Made by a program: the position numbers and the translations under genes | Source of the DNA: CAADGU01 sp035444285 | Lineage (GTDB): Bacteria > Chloroflexota > Anaerolineae > Promineifilales > Promineifilaceae | DNA length: 64,000 nt | Assembly (NCBI GenBank): GCA_035444285.1 | Contig: DAOMOK010000003.1 | Span: 1-64,000, forward strand | Direction: 5' to 3' | Notes under the pieces: generated by a model | The model's input: only the letters and a program-made list of their open reading frames with translations | What the model was told of the DNA's origin: nothing | The model's database searches: none | Shown here: positions 41,091 through 50,343 of the stretch, piece by piece | How the letters are laid out: each line of letters opens with the position of its first letter | Position numbering within the stretch: position 1 is the first letter of the stretch

Positions 41091-42509
41091 CTAGAATCCC
41101 TGGTAGACAAACGGTGATTCGCCTTCTCCTTGGGTGACAATGAGCAGCATGAAAATAGCAATAGCCAATAGAGCTGCCTGTACCGGTCGCGGCCAACTCA
41201 AAAAGACTGTCTCGCTGCGCCCCCGGCGCTGTGCCCAATCCAGCGCAACTGAAACCAAAACCAGGGGTACAACCAGCACAATACGCCGGTGGATAAACCC
41301 CCATTCGCCCCAGCTAAACAAGCTGCGCCAAAATGTCAGCGCCAGCGGGAGTTCCAGCCGAAAGGGTACCCAGGCTAACATCACCAGAATAAACACGATG
41401 GCCATAGCCAGACCTTGCCGCCACCACGGCCGTTTGTCTGGCGGCACCACCGGTCCCCGCAGCGCAATTGCCCGCTCGCCGATCTGGTAGACACCGTGCA
41501 GTCCACCCCACAACAACATGTGTCCACTGAAACCATGCCACAACGCGCTGACTAACATGGTTGTCAGGGGGGGTAAGGCGACGTTTGTCCAGTGGCTGCG
41601 CTGGCGCCGTCGTCGCAAAAGTGATCGGCTGAGTGGGAAGTAAATGTAATCCCGCAGCCATTCCGACAGGGTGATGTGCCAGCTTCGCCAGAACTCCGTG
41701 AAGTTGCGGGCAAAGTAAGGTTCGGCAAAGTTGGGTGAGAGTTCAATGCCAAACAAACGGCTGACGCCGCGTACCATGCTGGTGTACCCGGCGAAATCAT
41801 TGTAGAGGGCAAAGCCATAGACGAAGAGCCAGGCCCATAATTCGGGAGCGCTGAATGCCCAAGGGCGTGTGAAGACCTCTGCCGGAAGAGCGTTGAGCAT
41901 AGGGTCTGCCAACAGTAATTTCCGAACAGCGCCGATGACGATTAGCGTGAGGCCGCTGGCGATTAGTTGATTGTCAACGACCTGTGTTTGTTGCAGCCGA
42001 GGCAAAAAGTCACGGGCGCGTTCGATGGGGCCGGCTAACAGTTTGGGGAAGTAGGCCAGGTAGAGAGCAAAGTGGATGGGGTTGGTCACGGCCGTGATCA
42101 ACCCCCGGTATACATCGGCCTGATAAGAAATCAATTCCAGCACATAGTAAGACAAACCTATGGGCACCAGAATTTGCACCACATCTCCCCCTAACGGTTT
42201 CCACAAAGCCAGTAATTGCGGTACGAAGAAATTGGCCGAGCGAAAATAGACCAGCGCCAGCACATTGAGACCAATCCCCAGCCACAACAAGGTGCGTCGT
42301 CGTTGTTGACTCCCTTCCAGGCGGCGCGCCAATGCATAATTGGCAATGGTTAGCAATAGCAGCACCACCGCAAACTGCCAGGCCCAACTGAGACAAAAAA
42401 CGTAAGATACCAGCAGTAGCCAGCCAATTTGCCAGCGTCGTGGCAGCCCAAAAAACACGCCCAGTGTGACAACAACAAATAGCACAAATGTGGCCGAAGT
42501 AATTCCCAT
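41091..42509 (-). CDS. MBOAT family O-acyltransferase (AlgI-like), copy 1
   Basis: 472 aa with about ten TM helices. Family signature: 'YFPKLLAGPIERA', 'YNDFAGYTSMVRGVSRLFGI', 'FWRSWHITLSEWLRDYIYFPL' and the invariant MBOAT His in SALWHGFSGHMLLWGG. AlgI-like proteins move acetyl groups across the membrane for O-acetylation of polysaccharides by a partner SGNH protein. The partner is encoded directly upstream (stop and start codons abut, TAAATG). A second MBOAT/SGNH pair follows further upstream at 43627-46195. Confidence 0.93.
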   Translation of the reverse strand: MGITSATFVLFVVVTLGVFFGLPRRWQIGWLLLVSYVFCLSWAWQFAVVLLLLTIANYALARRLEGSQQRRRTLLWLGIGLNVLALVYFRSANFFVPQLLALWKPLGGDVVQILVPIGLSYYVLELISYQADVYRGLITAVTNPIHFALYLAYFPKLLAGPIERARDFLPRLQQTQVVDNQLIASGLTLIVIGAVRKLLLADPMLNALPAEVFTRPWAFSAPELWAWLFVYGFALYNDFAGYTSMVRGVSRLFGIELSPNFAEPYFARNFTEFWRSWHITLSEWLRDYIYFPLSRSLLRRRRQRSHWTNVALPPLTTMLVSALWHGFSGHMLLWGGLHGVYQIGERAIALRGPVVPPDKRPWWRQGLAMAIVFILVMLAWVPFRLELPLALTFWRSLFSWGEWGFIHRRIVLVVPLVLVSVALDWAQRRGRSETVFLSWPRPVQAALLAIAIFMLLIVTQGEGESPFVYQGF

Positions 42510-43586
42510 TTATGGTCCTTTTTCTCCGCGCAGCAATTCACCGTTCTTAACAGCCTGTCCTACCTGGTGGCCTAACCACGCACTAAAAATTTCGGCCCCT
42601 TTTGCATTCAAATGACTGTAATCCATCCAGCTATCATCCGGGAAGAAGCGCAGGAATGATGTTTGCCAGAAGGGAACATGATAGCGGGCACTTGTTTCGT
42701 TTACATACTGTGTAAAAGTAGCGTGATCGGCCGTTGCATTGCCAAAGAAGTAAAAATAAGTGTCAGGTACAGGCATTTCCAGCACCAATAGTTGCCCCGG
42801 CGTTTGCTGCTGCGCCAGCAACATTTCCAGACCGGCCTGGTTATCTGCATCCAATCGGTAGTCAGACAACAAACGATAATAATACTGAATTTGAAATTCG
42901 GGATTATTGGGGTCGGGTAGTACGTTAATATAATCGGCCACTGTCTCATCTGGGTCATAACCGAGGCGACCAAGTGGCGTTTCCGGACCATAAAAGCTGC
43001 GCAAGGTATCCCGATATTGAAAGCGGGACAGGTTATACAGCAGGCGGCGGGAGCGATAGAGGGCAGAGTGTTCTACCAACCACCCTTCCAGGTTGAAGCG
43101 CCCTAGCCGGTATTGTAACCAGGGCATATCCAGTATCACTGTCGTATCCCTATCGGTTCGGGTGACGGCTAAATCGCGGGCGTCCAGGCCATAAATGAAC
43201 AGGCGCGGCTGGTATTCTTCGATCAAGATTTTGGCTAATGCGCCGGCGGTCATTGTTGGAATGGCATCCACGCCAAAATTGAAACAGTAGAGCGGTTCGC
43301 CAGTTTCAGCCTGGTATGCCTCGGCAAAGACCAAAGGGTCAAACCCACTGACGACCATGGAATTCCCCAGGACGATGCACTCGACACGGCCGTCTTCTTC
43401 TGCTACCTGCTGTAAGCGCTGCCACTGTACCTCAAACTGGCGGTGCCGGGTGTTGAGCGTGGGGGCCATCAGGCGGGATTGGAAGGCAGGTAGCCGCACA
43501 ATGGCTTCAGCCACGCCTAGCAGCACGAGCAGAAAGAGCAGTGTGAGGAGGGGGAGATGAAGGGACGGCCGTGTTAATCGCAGCAT
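42510..43586 (-). CDS. AlgJ/AlgX-like SGNH O-acetyltransferase, copy 1
   Basis: 358 aa. One N-terminal TM or signal-anchor (about 10-30), then an extracytoplasmic SGNH-like domain. The nucleophile is probably Ser76 in LGNSMVVSG, and the C-terminal DxxH is Asp322 and His325 in DYSHLNAKGAEIF. Paired with the MBOAT gene directly downstream; the acetyl group delivered by the MBOAT would be placed on the polysaccharide by this protein. Shares length and motifs with the second copy at 45074. Confidence 0.84.
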   Translation of the reverse strand: MLRLTRPSLHLPLLTLLFLLVLLGVAEAIVRLPAFQSRLMAPTLNTRHRQFEVQWQRLQQVAEEDGRVECIVLGNSMVVSGFDPLVFAEAYQAETGEPLYCFNFGVDAIPTMTAGALAKILIEEYQPRLFIYGLDARDLAVTRTDRDTTVILDMPWLQYRLGRFNLEGWLVEHSALYRSRRLLYNLSRFQYRDTLRSFYGPETPLGRLGYDPDETVADYINVLPDPNNPEFQIQYYYRLLSDYRLDADNQAGLEMLLAQQQTPGQLLVLEMPVPDTYFYFFGNATADHATFTQYVNETSARYHVPFWQTSFLRFFPDDSWMDYSHLNAKGAEIFSAWLGHQVGQAVKNGELLRGEKGP

Positions 43587-43626
43587 GATAATATCTTGGG
43601 TTCTGGCTTAATTTGCGCCTTTGTCT

Positions 43627-45057
43627 CTAGAACCCCTGGTAAACAAACGGTTTTGTCACCGTGCCTACACTCACAATAATAACCAGAAAGATGACTGTTG
43701 CCAGCAGAAAAGCTTGGGCCAGACGAGGCCAGCGCAGAAAAACAACTTCGTCATGATAATGGTGCTGCACAAAATCAATGCCAACAGATACCAGGATATA
43801 ACTCACCGCTACGGCAAGCCGCCGATAAGGAAGACTAAACTCACCAAAGCTGAGCAACTGCTTCCAAAATTCAATGGCGACAGGCATCTCCATCCGAAAT
43901 GGCACCCAGGCCCACATCACCAATAAAAACACAACGCCCATGGCCAATAATTGCCGCCAGCGTGGTCTCTGGCCAGGTGCTACCACCGGTCCCCGTAGTG
44001 ACAGGATACGCTCGCCTATTTGATACCCCCCATGCAGCCCACCCCAAACCATCATATGCAGGCTAAAACCATGCCATAACCCGCTTATCAACATCGTCAC
44101 TAGAGGGGGAACAACTACATTCAGCGCATGGGTTCGGCTGCGATTGCGGCGCAGCAAAGACCGCAAGGTGGGGAAGTAGATATAGTCTCGCAGCCAATGA
44201 GACAGTGTAATGTGCCAGCTATTCCAGAACTCGCCGAAATTGCGCGAGAAGTAAGGCTGGTGAAAGTTCGGCGACAGTTCAATGCCAAAGAATCCGCTGA
44301 CACCGCGGACTAGGCTCGTGTAACCGGCAAAATCGTTATACAGGGCAAATCCAAAGACGAACAGCCAGCCCCATAGTTCCATAGCGCCAAAGTTGGCTGG
44401 TGTCTCGAAAACCTCCCGTGGAATCATTTGGGTGAGAGTATCAGCAATGATCAGTTTGCGAAATATACCGACGGCAACAAGCGTAAAGCTGCGCGCCAAT
44501 CGCTCATTGTTAACAACACGCGGTTGGGCCAGCTTGGGTAAAAAATGGCTGGCGCGCTCAATCGGCCCGGCTAATAATTTGGGGAAATAAGCCTGATAAA
44601 CTGCATAATCTACGAAGTTGTCGGTTGGCTCCATCTGCCCACGATAGACGTCAATCTGGTAGGAGATATTTTCAAGAATATAAAATGAAAGCCCCACAGG
44701 TAGCAGTATCTGCAGAACGCCCAATTCGGAAACAATACCTAAACTATTTAGCAGTTCTTGCAGGTCAGGCACGAAAAAGTTGCTCAGGCGAAAGAGGCCC
44801 AGGGTGAGTAAGTTAGAGCCTACGGCCGTCCACAGAAGACCTCTGCGTCCCTGCCCCTTTTTATGTACATGCTTTGCTACCAAATAATTGACCATCGTGA
44901 TGGCAAATAATATGACGGCAAAGTGCCAGGCCCAGGTGGCACAAAATAGGTATGATACCAGCAGTAGCCAATAGTTCTGCGGCCGTCTTGGTAATACGTA
45001 GTAAACGAGGAGCGTAAAGATCGCAAAAATTGCGAACTGTCCGGAGGTTACTTGCAC
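43627..45057 (-). CDS. MBOAT family O-acyltransferase (AlgI-like), copy 2
   Basis: 476 aa, clearly paralogous to the copy at 41091 throughout ('YFPKLLAGPIERASHFLPKL', 'NDFAGYTSLVRGVSGFFGI', 'NSWHITLSHWLRDYIYFP', invariant His in LWHGFSLHMMVWGG, ending PFVYQGF in both). It starts at a GTG (45057) with AAAGGAAG upstream. The conserved ending PFVYQGF in both copies supports correct frame and recent common origin. Partner SGNH gene lies 16 bp upstream. Confidence 0.93.
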   Translation of the reverse strand: MQVTSGQFAIFAIFTLLVYYVLPRRPQNYWLLLVSYLFCATWAWHFAVILFAITMVNYLVAKHVHKKGQGRRGLLWTAVGSNLLTLGLFRLSNFFVPDLQELLNSLGIVSELGVLQILLPVGLSFYILENISYQIDVYRGQMEPTDNFVDYAVYQAYFPKLLAGPIERASHFLPKLAQPRVVNNERLARSFTLVAVGIFRKLIIADTLTQMIPREVFETPANFGAMELWGWLFVFGFALYNDFAGYTSLVRGVSGFFGIELSPNFHQPYFSRNFGEFWNSWHITLSHWLRDYIYFPTLRSLLRRNRSRTHALNVVVPPLVTMLISGLWHGFSLHMMVWGGLHGGYQIGERILSLRGPVVAPGQRPRWRQLLAMGVVFLLVMWAWVPFRMEMPVAIEFWKQLLSFGEFSLPYRRLAVAVSYILVSVGIDFVQHHYHDEVVFLRWPRLAQAFLLATVIFLVIIVSVGTVTKPFVYQGF

Positions 45058-45073
45058 ACAAATCTTCCTTTAA

Positions 45074-46195
45074 TTATTCACCTGTCCCATCTATATCAGA
45101 GCTGTTACCTGCAGTCTGCGCGCGTTCCTGCCCCAGCTTTGTTCCCAGCCAACGGCTGAAGATAGGCGCTCCGTCTCTGTTCAAATGGTTGTAATTAAAC
45201 CAGGTAGGGTACGGAAGCATCTGCAAGTCATCTATTCGCCAGAATGAAATATTCGCCGTAGCCGCCTTTGTGCTAAGCGTGTCAATAAACATCCTGTAAT
45301 CTTGTTCACCATTCCCAAAAAAGGTGTAAAACGTATCTGTGACAGGCATTTCAACCAAAATGATGCGGGTAGTCAAGTTATCTAATGCCAAGATTTTGTC
45401 CAGAGCTTCCAGATTTTCTGGCAAAAGCCGGAAGGGCGAATGGGCGGCAAAGTAATGTTCGATATATGGGTGGTCAATTTCGGGATTTGGAGGTGCAGAA
45501 ACATCCAATGGGCCTGATCCCTGTAATGGAGAATAGCCATCTTCATAGACACTCCTTTCGGTCTCGGCCGCTTGCAAAACCTCTTTGTAATCAACTTCAA
45601 ATGTCACCAACTGCCCCAGAACGCCCAGATAGCGATAGAGATAAGTGTGTTCGTAAAGCCAGCCTTCAAGCGTGAATTCTCCCAATTGGTAGCGCGCCCA
45701 GGGTACACGTGACAGGTCAGCGCCACCCTGTTCGTCACGGGGAACAGTAAAGTTTAGACTCTCTACACCAACAAGCAGGAGTTGTGGCGAATATTCCCGA
45801 ATTAAAATCCCCGCCAGCGTTGAAAGCCCTCTGACGGTAAAAGCACCTACGCCAAAATTGTAACAAGTGATCTCTTCACCGGTTTGCTGGCGGAAAGCGT
45901 CACCAAATGCACCCGGTGAAAAGTTAGACATAACCGTCGAATCTCCCACCATAATGCACTCAACGGGACCATAAGCGGCATGGTACAATTCCAACCGTTT
46001 CCACTGTTGTTCAAACTGCCTATGTTCGCTGCCCAAAGTCGGCGCGCCGAGAAAAAAGTGGACAGGAGCGACCCTGAGAACGAGTTCAGTCAGAGACAGA
46101 AATAAAATGAGGAACAATCCCGCTAACAAAAGTGAACGGCCGAATGGTCGGCTTAGCTGCAAAGTTCGTGATCGGGAAAATGGTGCTGCATCCAT
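45074..46195 (-). CDS. AlgJ/AlgX-like SGNH protein, copy 2, with altered DxxH
   Basis: 373 aa. TM/anchor at about 20-42, then the SGNH-like domain with GDST (Ser86) in VGDSTVMSN. Where copy 1 has DYSH, this protein has NYNH (Asn334, His337), so the catalytic Asp seems to be replaced by Asn. It may use another acidic residue, act on a different substrate, or be a non-catalytic partner. 16 bp upstream of its MBOAT; 4 bp downstream of the GT2 gene. Confidence 0.8.
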   Translation of the reverse strand: MDAAPFSRSRTLQLSRPFGRSLLLAGLFLILFLSLTELVLRVAPVHFFLGAPTLGSEHRQFEQQWKRLELYHAAYGPVECIMVGDSTVMSNFSPGAFGDAFRQQTGEEITCYNFGVGAFTVRGLSTLAGILIREYSPQLLLVGVESLNFTVPRDEQGGADLSRVPWARYQLGEFTLEGWLYEHTYLYRYLGVLGQLVTFEVDYKEVLQAAETERSVYEDGYSPLQGSGPLDVSAPPNPEIDHPYIEHYFAAHSPFRLLPENLEALDKILALDNLTTRIILVEMPVTDTFYTFFGNGEQDYRMFIDTLSTKAATANISFWRIDDLQMLPYPTWFNYNHLNRDGAPIFSRWLGTKLGQERAQTAGNSSDIDGTGE

Positions 46196-46199
46196 AGGT

Positions 46200-47150
46200 T
46201 TATCTATCTTGCCAGAATTTATGCTGGACGGAAACCGGCAGTCTTGCCTCTAGTCGCAGCAGCCATTTCTTGCTTAAACGCATCGGCTGGCGAAGTCGTT
46301 TGGGTAACCACGTTGGTTGCCTGTACAGCCAAATCTGCCGACTCACTGCCTGCCACAACGCCAAATCCTCGACTTGTTGCTGTTGCATATAGGTTGCCAG
46401 CCATTGTAGATATTCCAGGTGTAACTCTTGCCCGCGATCACTGGCGCGGTATGTGCCAGAGTCGGGATGCTGGCGGTAATAATCCCAGCATACGTCCGCT
46501 ATTAATACTGGCATTTGCAGACAAATTTTGGCGTATAACATCTGGTCTTCATAAAAAAAGCCGCCGATTCCGGGTTCAAAGCCACTGCTCAATGCTTCAT
46601 GTCGGAACATGATGCTACAAGTACAGGGAATAGCAATTTGCTGCCGGACGAACAAGAGCAGAAGTTCGGGTGGCAGCAAAATGGTATTGGCCTCTACACC
46701 TGATGGTGGCGTGAAGTCCTGCACCTTGTCCTGGCTGTTACTGTTCCAGCTATACCAATATTTTGTACGGCCGTATACCATTCCTACTTCTGGGTACTCA
46801 GTCAGTAGTGCTACCTGCTCTGTCAGCTTGGGTGGCAACCACAGGTCGTCGGCATCCAGAATGGTGATCAGGTTACCATGGGAGTGTTCCAACGCCAGTT
46901 GCCGTGATGGGCCTAATCCCCGGTTGGCATGGTTAGGATGTTCCAGGTAGAAAATTTTTTGCGGATGGGCAGCGGCATACGCTTGCGCCATGGCGCTGCT
47001 GGCGGCATTTGAAGACCCATCATCCACCAAGAGTAATTCCCAGTGAGGGTACGTTTGCGCCAGGATACTGTCAATGGCCTCCCTCATAAAGAGTGGTGGT
47101 GTGTTATAGAAGGGCATGATTACCGAGACGAGAGGAAGATTTTCAACCAT
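46200..47150 (-). CDS. GT2 family glycosyltransferase
   Basis: 316 aa. 'LVSVIMPFYNTPPLFMREAIDSIL', 'LLLVDDGSSNAAS', metal site DADD in ITILDADDLW, and 'GFFYEDQMLYAK' near the catalytic base. The start at 47150 (MVENLPLV) overlaps the deacetylase gene by 8 bp; the longer frame is not GT-like. A chain-elongating transferase of unknown specificity. Confidence 0.9.
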   Translation of the reverse strand: MVENLPLVSVIMPFYNTPPLFMREAIDSILAQTYPHWELLLVDDGSSNAASSAMAQAYAAAHPQKIFYLEHPNHANRGLGPSRQLALEHSHGNLITILDADDLWLPPKLTEQVALLTEYPEVGMVYGRTKYWYSWNSNSQDKVQDFTPPSGVEANTILLPPELLLLFVRQQIAIPCTCSIMFRHEALSSGFEPGIGGFFYEDQMLYAKICLQMPVLIADVCWDYYRQHPDSGTYRASDRGQELHLEYLQWLATYMQQQQVEDLALWQAVSRQIWLYRQPTWLPKRLRQPMRLSKKWLLRLEARLPVSVQHKFWQDR

Positions 47151-48147
47151 GTAGCCATCTCCGCAACCAACGAGCAAACGTCTTCCCATCCCAATCTGGT
47201 GGCCAGAAGCGTGGCAGCAGGTATGGGTTGCTGTTTTGCCGCGCCAGGCCATTTTGGCTGGCACAGGCTGTCTTGTACCCGGCTTCCTGGACGAGTTTTT
47301 GTGTCACGGCCGTTGCCCCGCCATGTGGATAGGTAAAGGAGACCACTGGTCTTCTCACAATCTCTTCCAGTACAGCTTTGCTCTGCCTGATTTCAACCAT
47401 CTGAGCTTCAGCTGATAATGCAGGCAGCGTGGCATGTGTCATGGTGTGCGAGCCGATCTCTACAAGATCATTCCCGGTGAGGGTGGCTAATTGTTCGGGC
47501 GACATGACACTACCCGTCTCTGTGGAGTCATGATTAGTCAGGGGGGCAGAACTCCAGGTACGGAGTTCCGCCAATATAGGGGGGCGTATTTCTGGTTGTG
47601 TCCTCAACTCCTCATATAACATCCGTAACAGGCGCTGTCGTGGTGTTGGCATTTGTTTACCTAAAGGATTAGGCTGAGGATCGAGTATTGACCAGGCGAG
47701 TTGACGGCCGTTTATATTCAGTTGTAAATGCTCAGGCAGTACCATCGGTGTCATAATAAGGCCTGCCAGTTCATCCCACCACAGCTTCTGGCCTAAACAA
47801 CCGGCTACAACAAAAGCAGTAAATGGGATGTCGTATTGTGCCAGTAACGGCCGTGCCTGCCACAAAATATCCGTGTAGCCATCATCAAACGTAACGACTA
47901 CAGCGCGCCGTGGTAATTGTCCTGTTTGCAGCCCTTCATAGGCTTTCATAAGGGAAATCGGATGCGCTTCCCGGCGCAGCGTCGCCATCTGCGCGGCAAA
48001 ATGAGACGGCCGTACAACCACGCCATATGGATCATCTGCCACATCTGCCACGCGATGGTACCCCAGAATCAACACCTGCTGTCCCCATCTGCTGCGCAGC
48101 CAGCGCGCTGCCTGCCGCATCGTCTTCACGCCTTTCAACCGCATCAT
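47143..48147 (-). CDS. Polysaccharide deacetylase (CE4/NodB-like)
   Basis: 334 aa. Metal-binding motif VVTFDDGYTD with the Asp-Asp pair and HTMTHATL supplying two His ligands; these are MT1 and MT2 of CE4. 'FTYPHGGATAV' corresponds to MT3. CE4 enzymes remove N-acetyl or O-acetyl groups from sugar polymers. No signal peptide is obvious, so it may act on a precursor inside the cell. Start overlaps the methyltransferase stop by one base. Confidence 0.9.
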   Translation of the reverse strand: MMRLKGVKTMRQAARWLRSRWGQQVLILGYHRVADVADDPYGVVVRPSHFAAQMATLRREAHPISLMKAYEGLQTGQLPRRAVVVTFDDGYTDILWQARPLLAQYDIPFTAFVVAGCLGQKLWWDELAGLIMTPMVLPEHLQLNINGRQLAWSILDPQPNPLGKQMPTPRQRLLRMLYEELRTQPEIRPPILAELRTWSSAPLTNHDSTETGSVMSPEQLATLTGNDLVEIGSHTMTHATLPALSAEAQMVEIRQSKAVLEEIVRRPVVSFTYPHGGATAVTQKLVQEAGYKTACASQNGLARQNSNPYLLPRFWPPDWDGKTFARWLRRWLHG

Positions 48148-48890
48148 CAACTTTCCGGTTTGACGGCCCGCACCGTGATTAGCATCTCATAGTCCGGGTC
48201 TACTGTGTCTAGCTCCTGGCGGCGTAGTTCCTGGCTGGATAAGCCATGCAAGAAGGCAATGGCGGTCAGAACGTTGCCGTGGGCTGCAATTTGCACACAT
48301 TCAGGGGGGAAAACGGCCGTCATTAACCGTGTCATCGAAGCAGTAGTGAAGCTCCAGTAATAACCCCAGCGATCCATGTCATAGCGGCTAATTTTGCTAA
48401 TACCCGGCACGGTAATGAGCGCCACCCCACCTGGTTTTAGGATACGATGAACCGTTTGTAATGCCGCCGCTACATCAAAAATCGCGTTCAGGGTTTGCGT
48501 TAATATGACACAATCAAACGTATCCGCCGGCATATTTTCACCGGTGGCTAAATCGCCGATGAGGGTGACAACATCCTTTTGCTCGGCCACATGGAGCACC
48601 ACGCTCTGTATGACCTGGTCGCCGCCAAAACGACGGGTGTAGGTATTGCTGCCAATTTCTAACACGTGCCCATGCACATCACTGGCATGTGCCGCCAGGA
48701 AATTTTCAATGTAATAGCGGTCTATAGGTTGGCCCCGTTCCATGCCCCAATCCGGGCTTATGGGCCGTAACCGGCGTAAACTGCCAAAATGCGCCCATCC
48801 CACCGGCGGCCAACGTGTATAGCGTATTATGCGCTGTCGTGTAGTTTTTGATAGATATTTCCGACCAAGCTCGTTCAATTGTTCTTTCAT
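48147..48890 (-). CDS. SAM-dependent methyltransferase (class I)
   Basis: 247 aa. Motif I-like 'VLEIGSNTYTRRFGG', acidic loop 'TLIGDLATGENMPADTFDCVILTQTLNAI' and 'RILKPGGVALITVPGI', typical of methyltransferase type 11/12 enzymes. In this context it may methylate a sugar or lipid carrier. The start at 48890 overlaps the flippase stop by 4 bp; a longer frame to 49283 lies wholly inside the flippase gene and is spurious. Confidence 0.82.
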   Translation of the reverse strand: MKEQLNELGRKYLSKTTRQRIIRYTRWPPVGWAHFGSLRRLRPISPDWGMERGQPIDRYYIENFLAAHASDVHGHVLEIGSNTYTRRFGGDQVIQSVVLHVAEQKDVVTLIGDLATGENMPADTFDCVILTQTLNAIFDVAAALQTVHRILKPGGVALITVPGISKISRYDMDRWGYYWSFTTASMTRLMTAVFPPECVQIAAHGNVLTAIAFLHGLSSQELRRQELDTVDPDYEMLITVRAVKPES

Positions 48891-50323
48891 AGTTTGTAGC
48901 TCAAAATCTTTAGCCGCGCTAATGGGGGAAAGGCCAGGGTCAAATTGGCCTGCAATCCCAGTTTCAGTGCCAGGTCGGCCTGCCACAGCAAGATGACCAT
49001 GACAATCACGGCCGTGCCCCCCGCCACTATCAGACCAACCACCCCCGGCCACAGCATGGCAATTCCTGTGGCTATTAATCCACCGATTATCGTCACCAGA
49101 CTTATGGCGATTGCAGGCCGACCAATACCCTGAAATGGTCGGGGCAAAATGAGCCGGGCATACACCACACTCACAAACTGTGCCGCCCCAACTGCGGGCA
49201 GCCATACCAGTGCTGCCCCCATCACGCCAAATTGAGCCACCAAAGGGCCGGTCAATAGAAGTAACAGGCCAGACTGGAGGCATTCAATGACCGCCACCCG
49301 GTACGGCCGTCCTGTGCCATTCAGAATAGGTACAATCGTTGTCCCCAACAACCCAACAATGTTCACCAGCAGCAGAACACGAATCAACTCTACCGCATCA
49401 TTCCATTTTGGCCCTAATACATATGTTACCAGGGCCGGAGTCAGGGCAAATAACAAGGCACACACCGGCAAAATGAGAGCCAGCATGGCCACCAGGATGG
49501 CTCTAAACGCGCGGGTAAGCTGGTGCAGGTCATCTTGCAGTGTAGCGTAGAGGGGAAAAGCCACCGAGTTGACTACCTCGCTTGATACTTCCGCCGGTAA
49601 AAAGGCCAGCTTTGCTGCCAGAAAATAAAGCCCTAATTCCGTGACGCCTAACTGACGGGAAATGATCATCTGCATGGCCGCGCGACCGGCCATAACGATA
49701 ATGCCGGTGAGGAATATCCAACGGCCAAAACGGATCAACGGCCGTATCGCCGCCCAATCAAATGTAATGCGTGGCCGATGTGGCGCCAGCCAATAAGACA
49801 TGCCCGTGTACACCAGCGGCCCGGCCAATGAGCCGATAATCAGCGCCCATACCCCCAGCAAGGGGGCCAGGATAATGGAAAGCACCGTATTCACAATTGC
49901 GTCTGGCAGGCGCGCCAACGTCAGCGCGCGAAAGTTGAGGTTGCGGGTTAATTGGGCCATCTTGATGCTGGCTGCGGACTCCAGAGTTGGGCGTAGGGCG
50001 GCTGCTTGAATTAAAGGCACAGCCCGTGGCTCGTGGAACAGGTCGGCAATAAATGGCGCTGTTAGAAAGACGGCCGTTGTGACAAATAGCGCCCGCACCA
50101 TACCCGCCGTCCAGGCCGCATTGAAGTGCGCTTCCTCTGATTCTGGGTGCTGCACTAGCGCCGGCACCATGCCGATATTGGTGATTACCATCAGAAATTC
50201 AACCGCTACCAGGGAAATGGCCAGCAGGCCAAAATCCTCTGGCGCCAGTAAACGCGCCAGGACAATGGTTCGTAGCAGAAAGATCAGCTTGATGCTGACC
50301 ATCTGCACTCCTTTCCATATCAT
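48887..50323 (-). CDS. Wzx-type polysaccharide flippase (MOP superfamily)
   Basis: 478 aa with about 12-14 TM helices; 'IVLARLLAPEDFGLLAISLV' near the N-terminus is the classic WzxC/O-antigen transporter signature. It moves lipid-linked oligosaccharides across the membrane. The start is uncertain: ATG at 50323 has no SD, ATG at 50302 has AAAGGAG 5 nt upstream, and an in-frame ATT at 50362 has AAAAGGAG ahead of it and would give a family-typical basic N-terminus. I kept 50323. It sits centrally among the transferase genes. Confidence 0.88.
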   Translation of the reverse strand: MIWKGVQMVSIKLIFLLRTIVLARLLAPEDFGLLAISLVAVEFLMVITNIGMVPALVQHPESEEAHFNAAWTAGMVRALFVTTAVFLTAPFIADLFHEPRAVPLIQAAALRPTLESAASIKMAQLTRNLNFRALTLARLPDAIVNTVLSIILAPLLGVWALIIGSLAGPLVYTGMSYWLAPHRPRITFDWAAIRPLIRFGRWIFLTGIIVMAGRAAMQMIISRQLGVTELGLYFLAAKLAFLPAEVSSEVVNSVAFPLYATLQDDLHQLTRAFRAILVAMLALILPVCALLFALTPALVTYVLGPKWNDAVELIRVLLLVNIVGLLGTTIVPILNGTGRPYRVAVIECLQSGLLLLLTGPLVAQFGVMGAALVWLPAVGAAQFVSVVYARLILPRPFQGIGRPAIAISLVTIIGGLIATGIAMLWPGVVGLIVAGGTAVIVMVILLWQADLALKLGLQANLTLAFPPLARLKILSYKL

Positions 50324-50343
50324 GGCCGAACCGGCCGCGCGTG

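Noticed and set aside
41050..41304. N-terminal extension of the GT2 at 40111
   Set aside because: It overlaps the MBOAT gene end and does not resemble GT2 proteins; the start at 41049 matches the family.
48891..49283. N-terminal extension of the methyltransferase
   Set aside because: It lies wholly within the flippase gene in another frame, is rich in Gly, Ser and Cys, and has no methyltransferase similarity.
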